A stretch of DNA of 64,000 nt, taken from Eubacteriaceae bacterium (GTDB lineage: Bacteria > Bacillota > Clostridia > Lachnospirales > Lachnospiraceae). Location: the NCBI GenBank assembly GCA_902362875.1, contig CABIYF010000008.1, positions 8,056-72,055 of the forward strand, given 5' to 3'. Positions 12,489 through 21,468 of this stretch are shown here, in pieces; position 1 is the stretch's first letter; each line of letters starts with the position of its first letter. The position numbers were made by a program, and so were the translations under genes. A model generated the notes under the pieces. The model saw only the letters and a program-made list of their open reading frames with translations, was not told the DNA's origin and did no database searches.

Positions 12489-13070
12489 ATGGATCAACGT
12501 GCTAATCGAATGAAAACACTGATCATAAACACTTTTTTTGACTGTCTTGAGGAGCTTGATTTTACTCAGATAACAATCGGAAAGATTTCTGATCAGGCTA
12601 TGATCAATCGCTCTACTTTTTATCGTTATTTTTCTGACAAATATATTCTGAGGGATACGATTGTTGATGATATTGTTAAAGACTTTGCCGACCATATGGA
12701 AGTTGATTTTCTGCATATGGATATAAAAAATAAAGATCATACCAAAACTCTAGAATATGGTCTTTCTCATCTTTGTACAAAGAAAAGAGAATTAGAACTT
12801 TTGTGGAATCAACCAACTCTTGGTCGAAATGTCTTTGATGAAATGATTGATGCTGGTGCTTCTAAAGTAGAAAATGAGATCAAAAATCATAAGACGATCT
12901 CTCCTGAAAAGAAGGCTCTTGCTGACTGGTATGCAAAACTTCTTGTCAATAATTATCTTGTAACTGTCCGTTGGTGGTTTTCTCACAGTAATACAGTCAG
13001 TGCAAGTCAGATTACAGAAATGATGGAACGTCATATGATATCTGGGACGATTTCTACACTGCTATCATAA
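12489..13070 (+). CDS. TetR-family transcriptional regulator
   Basis: A 193-residue protein with an N-terminal helix-turn-helix (ITIGKISDQAMINRSTFYRYFSDKYILRDTI, residues about 27-58) typical of TetR repressors and a helical ligand-binding remainder. GAAAGGAC lies ahead of the ATG and a TATAAT element is at 12453-12458. It is divergent from the flavoprotein-DUF1097-hydrolase operon, so it probably represses that operon and releases it when an aromatic substrate or intermediate binds. It is convergent with the rhamnose operon, with a terminator between them. Confidence 0.88.
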   Translation: MDQRANRMKTLIINTFFDCLEELDFTQITIGKISDQAMINRSTFYRYFSDKYILRDTIVDDIVKDFADHMEVDFLHMDIKNKDHTKTLEYGLSHLCTKKRELELLWNQPTLGRNVFDEMIDAGASKVENEIKNHKTISPEKKALADWYAKLLVNNYLVTVRWWFSHSNTVSASQITEMMERHMISGTISTLLS

Positions 13071-13101
13071 TAAAATTCCAATTAAAATATCATGTTCAAA
13101 A

Positions 13102-13153
13102 AGAAAAACTACCATTTTCTCTTAATATCTAAGATATAAATGATAGTTTTTCT
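13102..13153. terminator. Bidirectional terminator between tetR and rhaD
   Basis: AGAAAAACTACCATTT and AAATGATAGTTTTTCT form a 16-base stem with one non-canonical position, which is a G-U pair in the minus-strand RNA; A/T runs flank both sides. Confidence 0.75.
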
Positions 13154-13187
13154 ATTTAAATTATATGGATGTATAAAGGATAGCTAT

Positions 13188-14015
13188 TTATTTTTCATAA
13201 AGAAATTCTTCTTTTAAGTCTACATTGAAATCTTTTGCCAGATGTCTGAAGTTATCTGGTGTGATCGTCTGTAATTTATCTGGTCTTACGGCTAAGACTT
13301 TTAATAAGATAGCTGCTGCCTTTTCGATTGTGTGCATCAGACCGAATGTGTTATCAAAGTCTTCTCCAGAGCAGAAGATTCCATGGTGTGCCCAGATGAT
13401 CGCATCGTATTTTTTCATTAATTTGCTGGATTCCACAGCGATGTCTCTTCCACCTGGAACCATCCAAGGGATCACTCCAATTCCATCTGGGAAGATAACT
13501 GGGCATTCTGTCATCATTTCCCATAGTTCTCTTGTAAATACTTTGTCATCTAATGGAAGAACGAATGTTAAGGCGATGACATTTGGCACATGAGAGTGAT
13601 AGATCACTCTGTGAAGTCCGTTTGTTGCTTTCTTCTTTACTTCGTGATTCATTAAGTGGGATGGCAGTTCACTTGTTGGAACTCCACCATCTACAAGTCC
13701 CCATACGATTCGATACTGTTTTCCTTCGGAATCAATTTCTACGATCGCAATATTCTTTTCTGGTGCTAATGCTACGTTTCTGAAATATTTTCCAGAACCT
13801 GTCACTAAGAAATATTCTCCTGCAAGGTCAGGAACTTCTGTTCCGATGTCTGTAAATTCTTTATCATAAGTAAACTGGTCTTTGACCTGTTCTACTTCTT
13901 CTGGTTTCATACGGTAGCTTGCATTTCCACCATTTCTTTCATGGAATCCTAAAGCGTAACCGTCATCACACATTCTGATAAATCCCTGTACAAATTCTGC
14001 TTCTGTTACTTTCAT
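13188..14015 (-). CDS. rhaD: L-rhamnulose-1-phosphate aldolase
   Basis: Splits L-rhamnulose-1-phosphate into dihydroxyacetone phosphate and L-lactaldehyde, the last step of the rhamnose route. The 275-residue class II aldolase matches the E. coli enzyme in length; zinc ligands are His140 and His142 (YHSHVP) and a His at 210-211 (WAHHG), and Glu116 (GVPTSELPSH) is the catalytic acid, each within one residue of the E. coli numbering. AAGGAGACATAGAAA precedes the ATG. It is the last gene of the operon permease-rhaM-rhaB-rhaA-rhaD. No lactaldehyde reductase or microcompartment gene is present nearby, so lactaldehyde must be handled elsewhere. Confidence 0.96.
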   Translation of the reverse strand: MKVTEAEFVQGFIRMCDDGYALGFHERNGGNASYRMKPEEVEQVKDQFTYDKEFTDIGTEVPDLAGEYFLVTGSGKYFRNVALAPEKNIAIVEIDSEGKQYRIVWGLVDGGVPTSELPSHLMNHEVKKKATNGLHRVIYHSHVPNVIALTFVLPLDDKVFTRELWEMMTECPVIFPDGIGVIPWMVPGGRDIAVESSKLMKKYDAIIWAHHGIFCSGEDFDNTFGLMHTIEKAAAILLKVLAVRPDKLQTITPDNFRHLAKDFNVDLKEEFLYEK

Positions 14016-14041
14016 TTTCTATGTCTCCTTCTATCTACCAA

Positions 14042-15307
14042 TTATTTACGTTTTGCTAATACTTCTGTTTCGTATGCTTTGATCTCGTCAAACCATGCTC
14101 CGTCCACTGGTACGTTGCATTCTTCACAATACTGCGCCCAGATATCTCCAAATGGCAATGTTTTTGTTTCTTCCTGACGAACCATCAGTTCTGTAAAATT
14201 TCCTTCATCCTGTAATTTCTTAAGATCTTCATTTGGTGTTACTAATGCCATTAATAATGCTTTCTGGAAGTTTCTATATCCTACAGTCCATGCAGAAATA
14301 CGGTTGATACTTGCATCAAAGTAATCTAATGCCATTTTGACTCTATTTTCTAATCCACCGCAACGTACGATTTCTTTTGCGATTTCTCTTGTTTCATCAT
14401 CAAATGCCACAACATGGTCAGAATCCCAACGAATTGGTCTTGTTACATGAAGGGCAATCTCTGGGAAGAATGATAATAATGCTGGAATCTTATCAGATAC
14501 AACTTCTGTTGGATGATAATGTCCGTTATCCATTAATGGAATGCATTTATCTTTGTTCATTGCTGCATATGTTAAAGCAAATTCTGCACTTCCTGTTGTG
14601 TATGCTTCTACTCCAATTCCAAATACTTTGGATTCGATACATGGTTTTACAAGATTAAAGTCATATGGCTCTGAAAGGATCTGGTCAATAGAATCTTTGT
14701 AACGCATTCTTGGTCCCATGCGGTCTGCTGGAATATCTTTAAATCCATCTCCTGTCCAGATGTTCATGACACAAGGGATTCCTGTTTCTTCTGCGAAGTA
14801 CTGGGAAATTCTGATACATGCTTTTCCGTGTTCGATCCAGAATTTTCTTACTTCTTCATCTGGGCTTGATAATGTTAAACCGTCTTTGATGTTTGGATGT
14901 GAGAAGAATGTTGGGTTAAAGTCAAGTCCCATTCCTCTTTCTTTGGCAAATTCTACCCAGCGTTTGAAATGTTTTGGCTCGATCTTATCTCTGTCTACAT
15001 ATTCTCCGTCTTCAAAGATCGCATAACTTGCATGAACGTTGATCTTCTTTGTTCCTGGCATCAGGCTCATTGCTTTGTCCATATCTGCAAATAATTCTTC
15101 TGGTGTTCTTGCAACTCCAGGGTAGTTTCCTGTTGTCTGGATTCCTCCTGTCAATGGTCCATCCTGATCAAATCCTTTGACATCATCTCCCTGCCAGCAG
15201 TGAAGGGATACTGGTGCTTTTTTTAATGTTTCGATGGCTTTATCTGTATCTACTCCGATTTTTGCATAGATTTCTTTTGCTGATTCATATCTTTCTTTTA
15301 CTGTCAT
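14042..15307 (-). CDS. rhaA: L-rhamnose isomerase
   Basis: Converts L-rhamnose to L-rhamnulose; a metal-dependent TIM-barrel enzyme. The 421 residues agree with the usual 419-420. Family stretches include KAPVSLHCWQGDD near the start, GLDFNPTFFSHP in the middle and LMDNGHYHPTE with metal-binding Asp and His near residue 265. TAGGAGAAAAGATT precedes the ATG. Short gaps on both sides (about 26 and 33 bases) place it in the rhamnose operon. Confidence 0.97.
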   Translation of the reverse strand: MTVKERYESAKEIYAKIGVDTDKAIETLKKAPVSLHCWQGDDVKGFDQDGPLTGGIQTTGNYPGVARTPEELFADMDKAMSLMPGTKKINVHASYAIFEDGEYVDRDKIEPKHFKRWVEFAKERGMGLDFNPTFFSHPNIKDGLTLSSPDEEVRKFWIEHGKACIRISQYFAEETGIPCVMNIWTGDGFKDIPADRMGPRMRYKDSIDQILSEPYDFNLVKPCIESKVFGIGVEAYTTGSAEFALTYAAMNKDKCIPLMDNGHYHPTEVVSDKIPALLSFFPEIALHVTRPIRWDSDHVVAFDDETREIAKEIVRCGGLENRVKMALDYFDASINRISAWTVGYRNFQKALLMALVTPNEDLKKLQDEGNFTELMVRQEETKTLPFGDIWAQYCEECNVPVDGAWFDEIKAYETEVLAKRK

Positions 15308-15340
15308 AATCTTTTCTCCTATTTTTATTTAAATTATTAA

Positions 15341-16741
15341 CTATGGCTGATATTTTTTAATTTCAAATGATTCACTGATGCATTTTCTTGCATCTTTTAA
15401 ATCTTTAAATTCTTTGTTCGCTAACATCTGTACAGCAAGATTTCCGATTGCTGTTGCTTCCGCTGGCCCTGCGTAGATCTCACATCCTGTTTGTTTTGCT
15501 GTGATCTTATTTAAATACTCTGCATTGGCTCCACCACCAACAACATAGACTCTCTTATATTTCTTTCCTGTATGTTCTTCCATCTGTTTGATCGTATCAC
15601 CATAACATTTACCTAAACTGTTATAGATCACAGATGCAACTTCCCATTCGTTTTGTGGTACTTGCTGACCTGTCTCTTCACAATATTTCTTCACTGCACT
15701 GATCATGCTTTTTGGTGCTAAAAACATATCATTGTTACAATCAACGATGGATGGGATCGTTTGTTTTGATGCCATATCACAGATGTATGCGAAAGAATAT
15801 TCTGCTTCAAATTCTTTCTTTACGGACTGGATCATCCATAATCCCATGATATTCTTTAAATAACGGAATCTATGATCGTATCCACCTTCATTTGTGAAGT
15901 TATCCTGCATACTTTCTAAGGTACAATCTGCATCCAGAAGTTCTGTTCCCATTAAAGACCATGTACCAGAACTGATGTATAACTGGTCATCTTCTACAGT
16001 TGGAATTGCGACAACCGCAGATCCTGTATCATGGGTTGCTGGTAAGATGACTTTACATGAAAATCCTATTTCTTCTTCGATTTCTTTACTAAAATCACCT
16101 ACGATAGTTCCTGGATCAGAAATCTCTCCGAAAATCTTTTCTGGATATCCCAGACGTTTGATCAAGTCAAAATCCCAATCATTTGTCTTTGGATTTAACA
16201 GCTGTGTTGTTGTTGCATTTGTATATTCTGTTTTCTTAACTCCTGTTAATAAGAAGTTAAAATAATCTGGGATCATCAACATGTTTTCGGCCTGTTCAAA
16301 TAACTGTGGTTCCTGCTGTTTGACTGCCATCAGCTGATAGATCGTATTAAAGATCTGTTTCTGGATTCCTGTTCTTTTGTACAGGTGTTTCAATGAAATC
16401 TCTTCATATACTTTTGTATCCATTCCTGTGGTTCTGCTGTCTCTGTATCCGTAAGTTTTCCCAAGAACCTTGTCATCTTTATCTAGCAGAACATAATCAA
16501 CCGCCCATGTATCGATTCCCATGTAAGAAGGAATTTTTCCTAATTCTTTACATTTTTTAAGGCCTTCTTTGATCTCATAAAATAATGCATCAACATTCCA
16601 GCAAAGACTTCCATCCACTTCTTCCATTCCATTTGGGAATCGGTAAATTTCTTCTAATTTCATTTTTCCATCTTCGATCGTTCCAAGCATATGTCTTCCG
16701 CTTGATGCTCCGATATCAATGGCTAAATAATATTCGCTCAT
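15341..16741 (-). CDS. rhaB: Rhamnulokinase
   Basis: Phosphorylates L-rhamnulose at O-1 with ATP. A 466-residue FGGY-family kinase: N-terminal AIDIGASSGRHMLG phosphate-binding motif, GIDTWAVDYVLLD in domain 1 with the catalytic Asp, LPATHDTGSAV near residue 235 and the C-terminal VVGGGANAEYLNKITA motif near 400. AAGGAGAGAATC precedes the ATG. It lies between the mutarotase and isomerase genes of the rhamnose operon. Confidence 0.96.
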   Translation of the reverse strand: MSEYYLAIDIGASSGRHMLGTIEDGKMKLEEIYRFPNGMEEVDGSLCWNVDALFYEIKEGLKKCKELGKIPSYMGIDTWAVDYVLLDKDDKVLGKTYGYRDSRTTGMDTKVYEEISLKHLYKRTGIQKQIFNTIYQLMAVKQQEPQLFEQAENMLMIPDYFNFLLTGVKKTEYTNATTTQLLNPKTNDWDFDLIKRLGYPEKIFGEISDPGTIVGDFSKEIEEEIGFSCKVILPATHDTGSAVVAIPTVEDDQLYISSGTWSLMGTELLDADCTLESMQDNFTNEGGYDHRFRYLKNIMGLWMIQSVKKEFEAEYSFAYICDMASKQTIPSIVDCNNDMFLAPKSMISAVKKYCEETGQQVPQNEWEVASVIYNSLGKCYGDTIKQMEEHTGKKYKRVYVVGGGANAEYLNKITAKQTGCEIYAGPAEATAIGNLAVQMLANKEFKDLKDARKCISESFEIKKYQP

Positions 16742-16778
16742 GATTCTCTCCTTGTCTAAATTTCCTAATTTAAATCTC

Positions 16779-17093
16779 TTAATCTAAATGAAATACCAGA
16801 TTCAGATCTTTGCTGACAGGACTGTTATCTTCATTGGTTTCCATAATATCTGCCATAAAATCCCACCATTTACGGTTAATCTTTGTATCTGCACTCTGTG
16901 CCCATTTTTCTTCATCTTCAATTTCGATATATCCATATAAGACATCGGTTTCTGGATCTAGATAAATAGAATAATTTTTTCCTCCATATTCATGGATCAT
17001 ATCTTTCATTTCCGGCCATAACTGGTTGTGTCTTTTTTCATACTCTTTTTCCATTCCTGGATATAATTTCATTTTAAAACCTTTACAGATCAT
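16779..17093 (-). CDS. rhaM: L-rhamnose mutarotase
   Basis: Interconverts alpha and beta anomers of L-rhamnose to feed the isomerase. At 104 residues it has exactly the family length; His22 (KRHNQLWPEM) matches the catalytic His of the E. coli protein, and the NYSIYLDPETDVLYGYIE stretch is characteristic. The start overlaps the upstream permease gene by 11 bases; GGAGGATTTAGCAA inside the permease gene is its ribosome binding site, so the two are translated together. Confidence 0.95.
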   Translation of the reverse strand: MICKGFKMKLYPGMEKEYEKRHNQLWPEMKDMIHEYGGKNYSIYLDPETDVLYGYIEIEDEEKWAQSADTKINRKWWDFMADIMETNEDNSPVSKDLNLVFHLD

Positions 17094-18813
17094 TTGCTAA
17101 ATCCTCCGCTCCTGTTACATTGCCTTCTTTTTCGGCATATCCATATTTTAAATAAGTTGCTAATCCACCTAATACGAAATAAACGATGGTAATTGGGAAG
17201 GAATATGTTTTCCACTGTAATACGCTAGCTTTCCCTAGAAATACACTGATCGTAAAGATTGCAAATGCTGCCAATACAACATAAGATGCTCTTGCTGCTA
17301 ATTTTTGTAATCCAGGGTTCTTTGATACGTAATTTACCTGTTCTTCATCTTCCTCTTCCTGAATCTTTTCTAATTCTTCCATAACTTTCTTTTCTTCTTC
17401 TACCTGTGCACTATAATCATCTCTTGCACCCATATTTAATGCTAAGATAACATAAGCGATCATTGCGATCAGATATGTTGGCAGGAATAAGAAATAGGAA
17501 TGTATCGTTCCTGTGATCGTCATGTAACTTACAAATGCAAGTGACAATAACCAAGCGATCAGCCCTGCGTAATTGATCTTTAATCCTTTATAAGATGCCC
17601 AGCATCTTGTTCCACCTAATTTTGGAATAATCCAGTGTTCTGCAAATACAATCGCTCCAATTGCTGGTACTACTAATACAATGATATTTACGATCGTCAT
17701 GATATTCATTGTGATTGGGAAACATCCGACCAATGTCATGACTGCTCCTACACCATATGTAACTTTCTTTGGTGATATTTTTGTAAAAATTGTTTCATAT
17801 GCAAGACTTGCACGATAAATACTTGGGTTTGCTGTTGTCCATCCTGCGATGATAACCGCTAGTAATCCGGTTGCTCCAAGAACTGCACTTGTGATCGCTC
17901 CTGAATCCAGGATCAATAATGACTTATTTAATAAGATAGAAGCTGTAGCTCCCATGATTCTAGCACTTCCCCATGCAAAGAAATGCCCGATAAACATTCC
18001 ATAAGATGTAACAAATCCGTATTTTGGTGTTTTTGCATAACGGAATAATGCCATATCGTTTAATCCACCGTGATATGCAAGGTTACACATCCATGCAAAT
18101 CCTGCAACATGGAACATAGTAAGTTTTTGTCCACCCTTGATGACTGCACCGCTCCACACACTTGTGTTCATCAGATTCATGAAATCTCCAAAACTATGAA
18201 GATTTGCTGCTCCTGTTGCTCTGATCAACTGTGGAATAACTACAAAGAATCCTGCCATAAACACGACGATCATCCATGGAACACAGACAGATGAGAATTT
18301 AGCAACTGCCTCAAATCCATTTGCTGCTACTAATGTTACAATGATTCCAAGTACGATAACGACTAATACAAATTTAATATCTGTTGGATACCATTCTGTC
18401 TGTAATTTGATTCCAAAGATTTCCCTGACTGCTGAGGCCGATACGGTTAACATCGATGCCGCCATTGCTATAGAGGCAAGTCCCCAGACAATGTTATAAA
18501 TCTTTTGCATGTAAGGTCCCATAACCTTCTTCAAGTAAGAATACAATGTTAATCTTGTATCAACACCGATCGGTGCACAGATCAATGCATATGTTAATGT
18601 TGCCAGGATATTTCCGATAAACAAGCCGATGAAAATATCTGTTGCCTTTACTCCTAATGTAACTAATGTTGCCCCGATTACGAACTCAGTAGCTGCGATA
18701 TGTTCTCCTCCATAGATTCCGAAGAAGTTTCCAAGACCTGAAACATTCTTTTTGGAAATCGGACGATCTTCCATAGGAATCGCTGCTGCCATGGCTTTAT
18801 AATTTTTTGCCAT
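17083..18813 (-). CDS. Multi-helix permease of the rhamnose operon, NCS1-like
   Basis: A 576-residue membrane protein with about 12 helices, resembling the purine-cytosine permease (NCS1) superfamily rather than the proton symporter RhaT or an ABC transporter. The stretch GLGNFFGIYGGEHIAATEF near residues 27-45 fits the first helix of that family. An acidic cytoplasmic insert (EEEKKVMEELEKIQEEEDEE, near 470-490) separates the last helices. It is the first gene of the rhamnose operon and overlaps rhaM, so L-rhamnose is the likely substrate; a predicted rhamnose permease of a non-RhaT type has been described in comparative work (recalled). AAAAGGAGGAAGAAACG precedes the ATG. Confidence 0.85.
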   Translation of the reverse strand: MAKNYKAMAAAIPMEDRPISKKNVSGLGNFFGIYGGEHIAATEFVIGATLVTLGVKATDIFIGLFIGNILATLTYALICAPIGVDTRLTLYSYLKKVMGPYMQKIYNIVWGLASIAMAASMLTVSASAVREIFGIKLQTEWYPTDIKFVLVVIVLGIIVTLVAANGFEAVAKFSSVCVPWMIVVFMAGFFVVIPQLIRATGAANLHSFGDFMNLMNTSVWSGAVIKGGQKLTMFHVAGFAWMCNLAYHGGLNDMALFRYAKTPKYGFVTSYGMFIGHFFAWGSARIMGATASILLNKSLLILDSGAITSAVLGATGLLAVIIAGWTTANPSIYRASLAYETIFTKISPKKVTYGVGAVMTLVGCFPITMNIMTIVNIIVLVVPAIGAIVFAEHWIIPKLGGTRCWASYKGLKINYAGLIAWLLSLAFVSYMTITGTIHSYFLFLPTYLIAMIAYVILALNMGARDDYSAQVEEEKKVMEELEKIQEEEDEEQVNYVSKNPGLQKLAARASYVVLAAFAIFTISVFLGKASVLQWKTYSFPITIVYFVLGGLATYLKYGYAEKEGNVTGAEDLANDL

Positions 18814-18858
18814 CGTTTCTTCCTCCTTTTCGATTCGTGCTCTTCATTTGATGACTTT

Positions 18859-18864
18859 ATTATA
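18859..18864 (-). promoter_or_regulatory. -10 element of the rhamnose operon
   Basis: TATAAT on the minus strand 45 bases before the permease start. No consensus -35 is present; the expected position falls in the terminator stem of the upstream regulator gene. This fits activation by the adjacent AraC-type protein. Confidence 0.5.
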
Positions 18865-18880
18865 TCTTTCATCGAGCAAA

Positions 18881-18921
18881 AAAATTAGGACACAGCTTGA
18901 CGAAAACTGTGTCCTAATTTT
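18881..18921 (-). terminator. Terminator of the rhamnose regulator gene
   Basis: A perfect 15-base inverted repeat (AAAATTAGGACACAG / CTGTGTCCTAATTTT) around an 11-base loop, followed on the minus strand by a T7 run. Confidence 0.9.
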
Positions 18922-18944
18922 GCAATTATGTAATTTTTTTGTCC

Positions 18945-19910
18945 TTATTTGCTTTGCTTCCGATATTCTTTTGGTGATATCTGATATTTCTCTTTGAATT
19001 TGCGGTAGAAATAACTGCTGTTTTCATAACCACATGCTACCATGATATCTGCAATCGGCAGATCTGTCTCACTTAAGAACATACTTGCTTTCTCAAAACG
19101 TTTCTCTTGTAGTAGTTCTTTAAATGTATGCCCTGTCTCCTGTTTAATCGTTCTTGATAGCACGGATAAAGACTGGTTTAAATCTTCCGCAAGATCTGTA
19201 AGGTTAGCATCCCGATAGTGCTGATTGATGTATCTCATCGTTGTCTCGATCAGGATATCATGATAGTTCATTTGTGTATTCTTTTGTGCCGTTTCAATTC
19301 TGTTAATGATCTGCAAAAAGACCAATCCCATTGTATATTGATTGATCATTTCATGGTTTTTTTCATTCGTAAACAGATTCAGGGCAATATTTTCCATCAG
19401 ATTATCTACCACTGGTTCATGTCCTAATTTAAAATAAAGATATTTTGACCCCGTATCATTATTTCTTAACACGCTGACAAGAAATTCTGCCAGAATATTG
19501 TCTTTATTAAGCATTCCAAGTGGGATATCAAAGAACTCTGGGAGTGCCATAAAATTAAGACCAATATCATGAATTCCAGCTTCTTCAATGCTATGTTTTA
19601 CTTCTTTATTCAAAAACAGGATATCTCCTGCTTCCATGACAATCCGTTCTCCTTCGATCCAGTTTGCGATCGTCCCCTGACAGACGTATAAAATCTCAAT
19701 ATAATTATGTCCATGTTCCGGGAAATCCACGAAACGGCAGTGTTTGCGTACACTTAAATACTCTCCCTGCCGGATCAGTCTCTTTGCGTCCACTTCGAAT
19801 TTATCTTTTGATGAATAAATGTCCCATACGACCTGCTGCTTTTCTCCAGATAAAACTCTCTTTTCTTCGTCGGTGATCAGTTCTAATTCTTTTATAATTT
19901 CTTGCCGCAT
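18945..19910 (-). CDS. AraC-family regulator of the rhamnose operon
   Basis: A 321-residue regulator with an N-terminal cupin-type sensing domain (DFPEHGHNYIEILYVCQG, residues about 63-80) and two C-terminal helix-turn-helix motifs (LTDLAEDLNQSLSVLSRTIKQE and IADIMVACGYENSSYFYRKFKE) ending with ISPKEYRK. The start was moved to the ATG preceded by AAAAGGAGAAAATCT, nine codons inside the longest frame. It lies directly upstream of, and in the same direction as, the rhamnose operon but is separated from it by a strong terminator, so the operon has its own promoter. It plays the role of RhaS/RhaR, though it resembles the beta-glucoside AraC protein of this window more than it resembles the proteobacterial pair. 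Confidence 0.9.
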   Translation of the reverse strand: MRQEIIKELELITDEEKRVLSGEKQQVVWDIYSSKDKFEVDAKRLIRQGEYLSVRKHCRFVDFPEHGHNYIEILYVCQGTIANWIEGERIVMEAGDILFLNKEVKHSIEEAGIHDIGLNFMALPEFFDIPLGMLNKDNILAEFLVSVLRNNDTGSKYLYFKLGHEPVVDNLMENIALNLFTNEKNHEMINQYTMGLVFLQIINRIETAQKNTQMNYHDILIETTMRYINQHYRDANLTDLAEDLNQSLSVLSRTIKQETGHTFKELLQEKRFEKASMFLSETDLPIADIMVACGYENSSYFYRKFKEKYQISPKEYRKQSK

Positions 19911-19961
19911 AGATTTTCTCCTTTTTAATCTGTACACATATTTTTATGATCATGACAACAG

Positions 19962-19990
19962 AAAAAGCACAGATACATCCTGCACCTGTG
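19962..19990 (-). terminator. Hairpin with T-run beyond the IS605-type element
   Basis: CACAG-GTGCA on the minus strand pairs with TGTAT-CTGTG across a three-base loop (10 pairs, two of them G-U), followed by T5. It would end transcripts leaving the transposon before the AraC gene. Confidence 0.65.
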
Positions 19991-20016
19991 TTTTCCTTTG
20001 AGTTTTCATTATGTGA

Positions 20017-20180
20017 CATACTCCCACCACTTAAATCCCTGATTTTGAAGTGGGGGCTTCTTGTTCAATGCCTCTACTGAGCCAAGTATCTACAAGCTAT
20101 CCTCGCGTGCCCCGCGATTCTTTTGCCCGGACACGGGCGTGTTTTCTTATTATCCAACTGTCCGGATACGGACAGTTTAT
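20017..20180 (-). ncRNA. Probable TnpB guide RNA (omega RNA) scaffold
   Basis: From the tnpB stop to the right end the minus-strand RNA can form four hairpins in a row: AACTGTCCG/CGGACAGTT (20156-20177), GCCCG/CGGGC (20125-20138), TCGCG/CGCGA (20103-20117) and the end hairpin (20023-20056). TnpB proteins use an RNA from exactly this place, overlapping the end of their gene, with the guide being the flanking DNA just outside the right end. Transcription and boundaries are inferred. Confidence 0.6.
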
Positions 20181-21280
20181 GCTGTCAACATCCTTCTTGC
20201 CTCTTCACGGATGTTAATCGCTGCATTGCGATCTCTGTCCATCTCATTTCCACACTCACAGTGATAAACTCTTTCGGATAATTTCAGCTCTTTCTTTATC
20301 CTTCCACATTTACAGCATTTTTTACTGGAAGGAAAGAAACGGTCTACCTTTACCATTTTCTTTCCCTGCCACGCCAGTTTATAGTCCAACATTTCCCTGA
20401 ACAGTCCATATCCATTATCCTGTACGCTTTTTCCGAAGTGCATGCACTGACCCATTGCTTTCATATCGATATCTTCCACCGCAACTGCATCATAACTGTC
20501 TGCGATCTTCCGGCTGAGTTTGTGCAGATGATCTCTTCGCTTATTTCGTATCTTTTCATGACATCTGGCAACTTTCTTTTTCTGCAGTTCATAGTTATGG
20601 CTTCCTCGTACACATCTTGACAACTTTCGCTGCTCCCTCGCCAGTCTTTTTTCATTTTTTCTGAAAAAACCTGCTTCTTCCGTCTCGATCTTTTCTGAAA
20701 ACACTGCCATCCCCTGCATTGCATAATCTATCCCAAGTATCTTTGCAGTACTATAGTCTGGTTCAGCTGCTTGGTTTTCACAGCTGTATCCTTCATACAG
20801 CAGACTTGCAAAATATTTTCCAGATGGTTCCATACTGACCGTCACTGATTTCAACCGAAGACCTTCTGCTGGCTCCCTGTGCTTTTTCATGGCGATCCAT
20901 TTTAATTTCGGAAGTCGGATCTTCTTACTTTCCACCAGGATATTTCCATTGACCACATTCGTTGTATAGCTGTTTCTGGAATGATGTTTTGACTTGAATC
21001 TTGGAAATCCAGTCTTGGGATCCCGAAAAAAATTCTTATATGCCTTTTCCAGATGAAGCTGGACATTTGCCAGTGCCAACGAATCTACTTCTTTCAGAAA
21101 TGGATATTCCCTTTTATACATGGCTGGTGTGTTTTTTAACATTTTCTTTGTCTTATCATACTCTCGAATCTTATCATTAAGCATCTGATTGTACAGAAAA
21201 CGACAACAGCCAAATGTTTTGCCAAGAAGTATCTTCTGTTCTTCTGTCGGATAGATTCGGAAACGATATGCTATGTTCAA
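20177..21280 (-). CDS. tnpB: TnpB, RNA-guided nuclease of an IS605-type element
   Basis: A complete 367-residue TnpB. RuvC residues are present: Asp185 (LGIDYAMQG), Glu269 (VEDIDM) and Asp348 (NEMDRDRNAAINI). The zinc-finger uses Cys322-323/Cys325 (KKCCKCG) and Cys341/Cys343 (YHCECG). The N-terminal YRFRIYPTEEQKILLGKTFGCCRFLYNQ is the usual start. It opens with a TTG whose first bases overlap the tnpA stop (TTGA), with GGGAG upstream. All catalytic residues being intact while tnpA is broken suggests the nuclease is kept functional or the loss of tnpA is recent. The first motif reads GIDYA instead of the commoner GIDLG. Confidence 0.95.
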   Translation of the reverse strand: MNIAYRFRIYPTEEQKILLGKTFGCCRFLYNQMLNDKIREYDKTKKMLKNTPAMYKREYPFLKEVDSLALANVQLHLEKAYKNFFRDPKTGFPRFKSKHHSRNSYTTNVVNGNILVESKKIRLPKLKWIAMKKHREPAEGLRLKSVTVSMEPSGKYFASLLYEGYSCENQAAEPDYSTAKILGIDYAMQGMAVFSEKIETEEAGFFRKNEKRLAREQRKLSRCVRGSHNYELQKKKVARCHEKIRNKRRDHLHKLSRKIADSYDAVAVEDIDMKAMGQCMHFGKSVQDNGYGLFREMLDYKLAWQGKKMVKVDRFFPSSKKCCKCGRIKKELKLSERVYHCECGNEMDRDRNAAINIREEARRMLTA

Positions 21281-21424
21281 TACTTTTTCTCTCCCTGGGT
21301 TTCAATGTATTGACGGATCACTTCTACTGGAGTGCCTGCTACTGGCACTTTTATAAGCATTGATAAATTTACTAAGTTCTGTCCTCGGCTGTGCACGGAA
21401 CATTACATGCACATGATCAATGTC
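21277..21424 (-). pseudogene. tnpA: tnpA (HUH Y1 transposase) remnant
   Basis: One frame from 21424 reads [20 protein letters not shown] then INAYKSAS: the HUH motif (HVH) and following helix of IS200/IS605 TnpA. A second frame, ending at 21277, reads [20 protein letters not shown] and KKY-stop, the C-terminal helix with the catalytic Tyr. The about 60 N-terminal residues and a central block of roughly 35 are missing and the two pieces are out of frame, so no working transposase can be made. The stop overlaps the TTG of tnpB as in intact elements. Confidence 0.8.
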
Positions 21425-21432
21425 ATGATTCT

Positions 21433-21468
21433 ATTATACCATGGATCACTCTATCGAACAAGTGTTCT
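21433..21468 (-). promoter_or_regulatory. Promoter with LexA-like box inside the IS element
   Basis: CGAACAAGTGTTCT at 21455-21468 matches the Firmicute SOS box (GAAC-N4-GTTC) and lies 17 bases upstream of a minus-strand TATAAT at 21433-21438, that is over the -35 region of the promoter reading into tnpA/tnpB. Confidence 0.55.

Noticed and set aside
20012..20180. CRISPR-like repeats near tnpB
   Set aside because: The repeated hairpins differ from each other and have no regular spacers; they fit a TnpB guide-RNA scaffold and transposon end.
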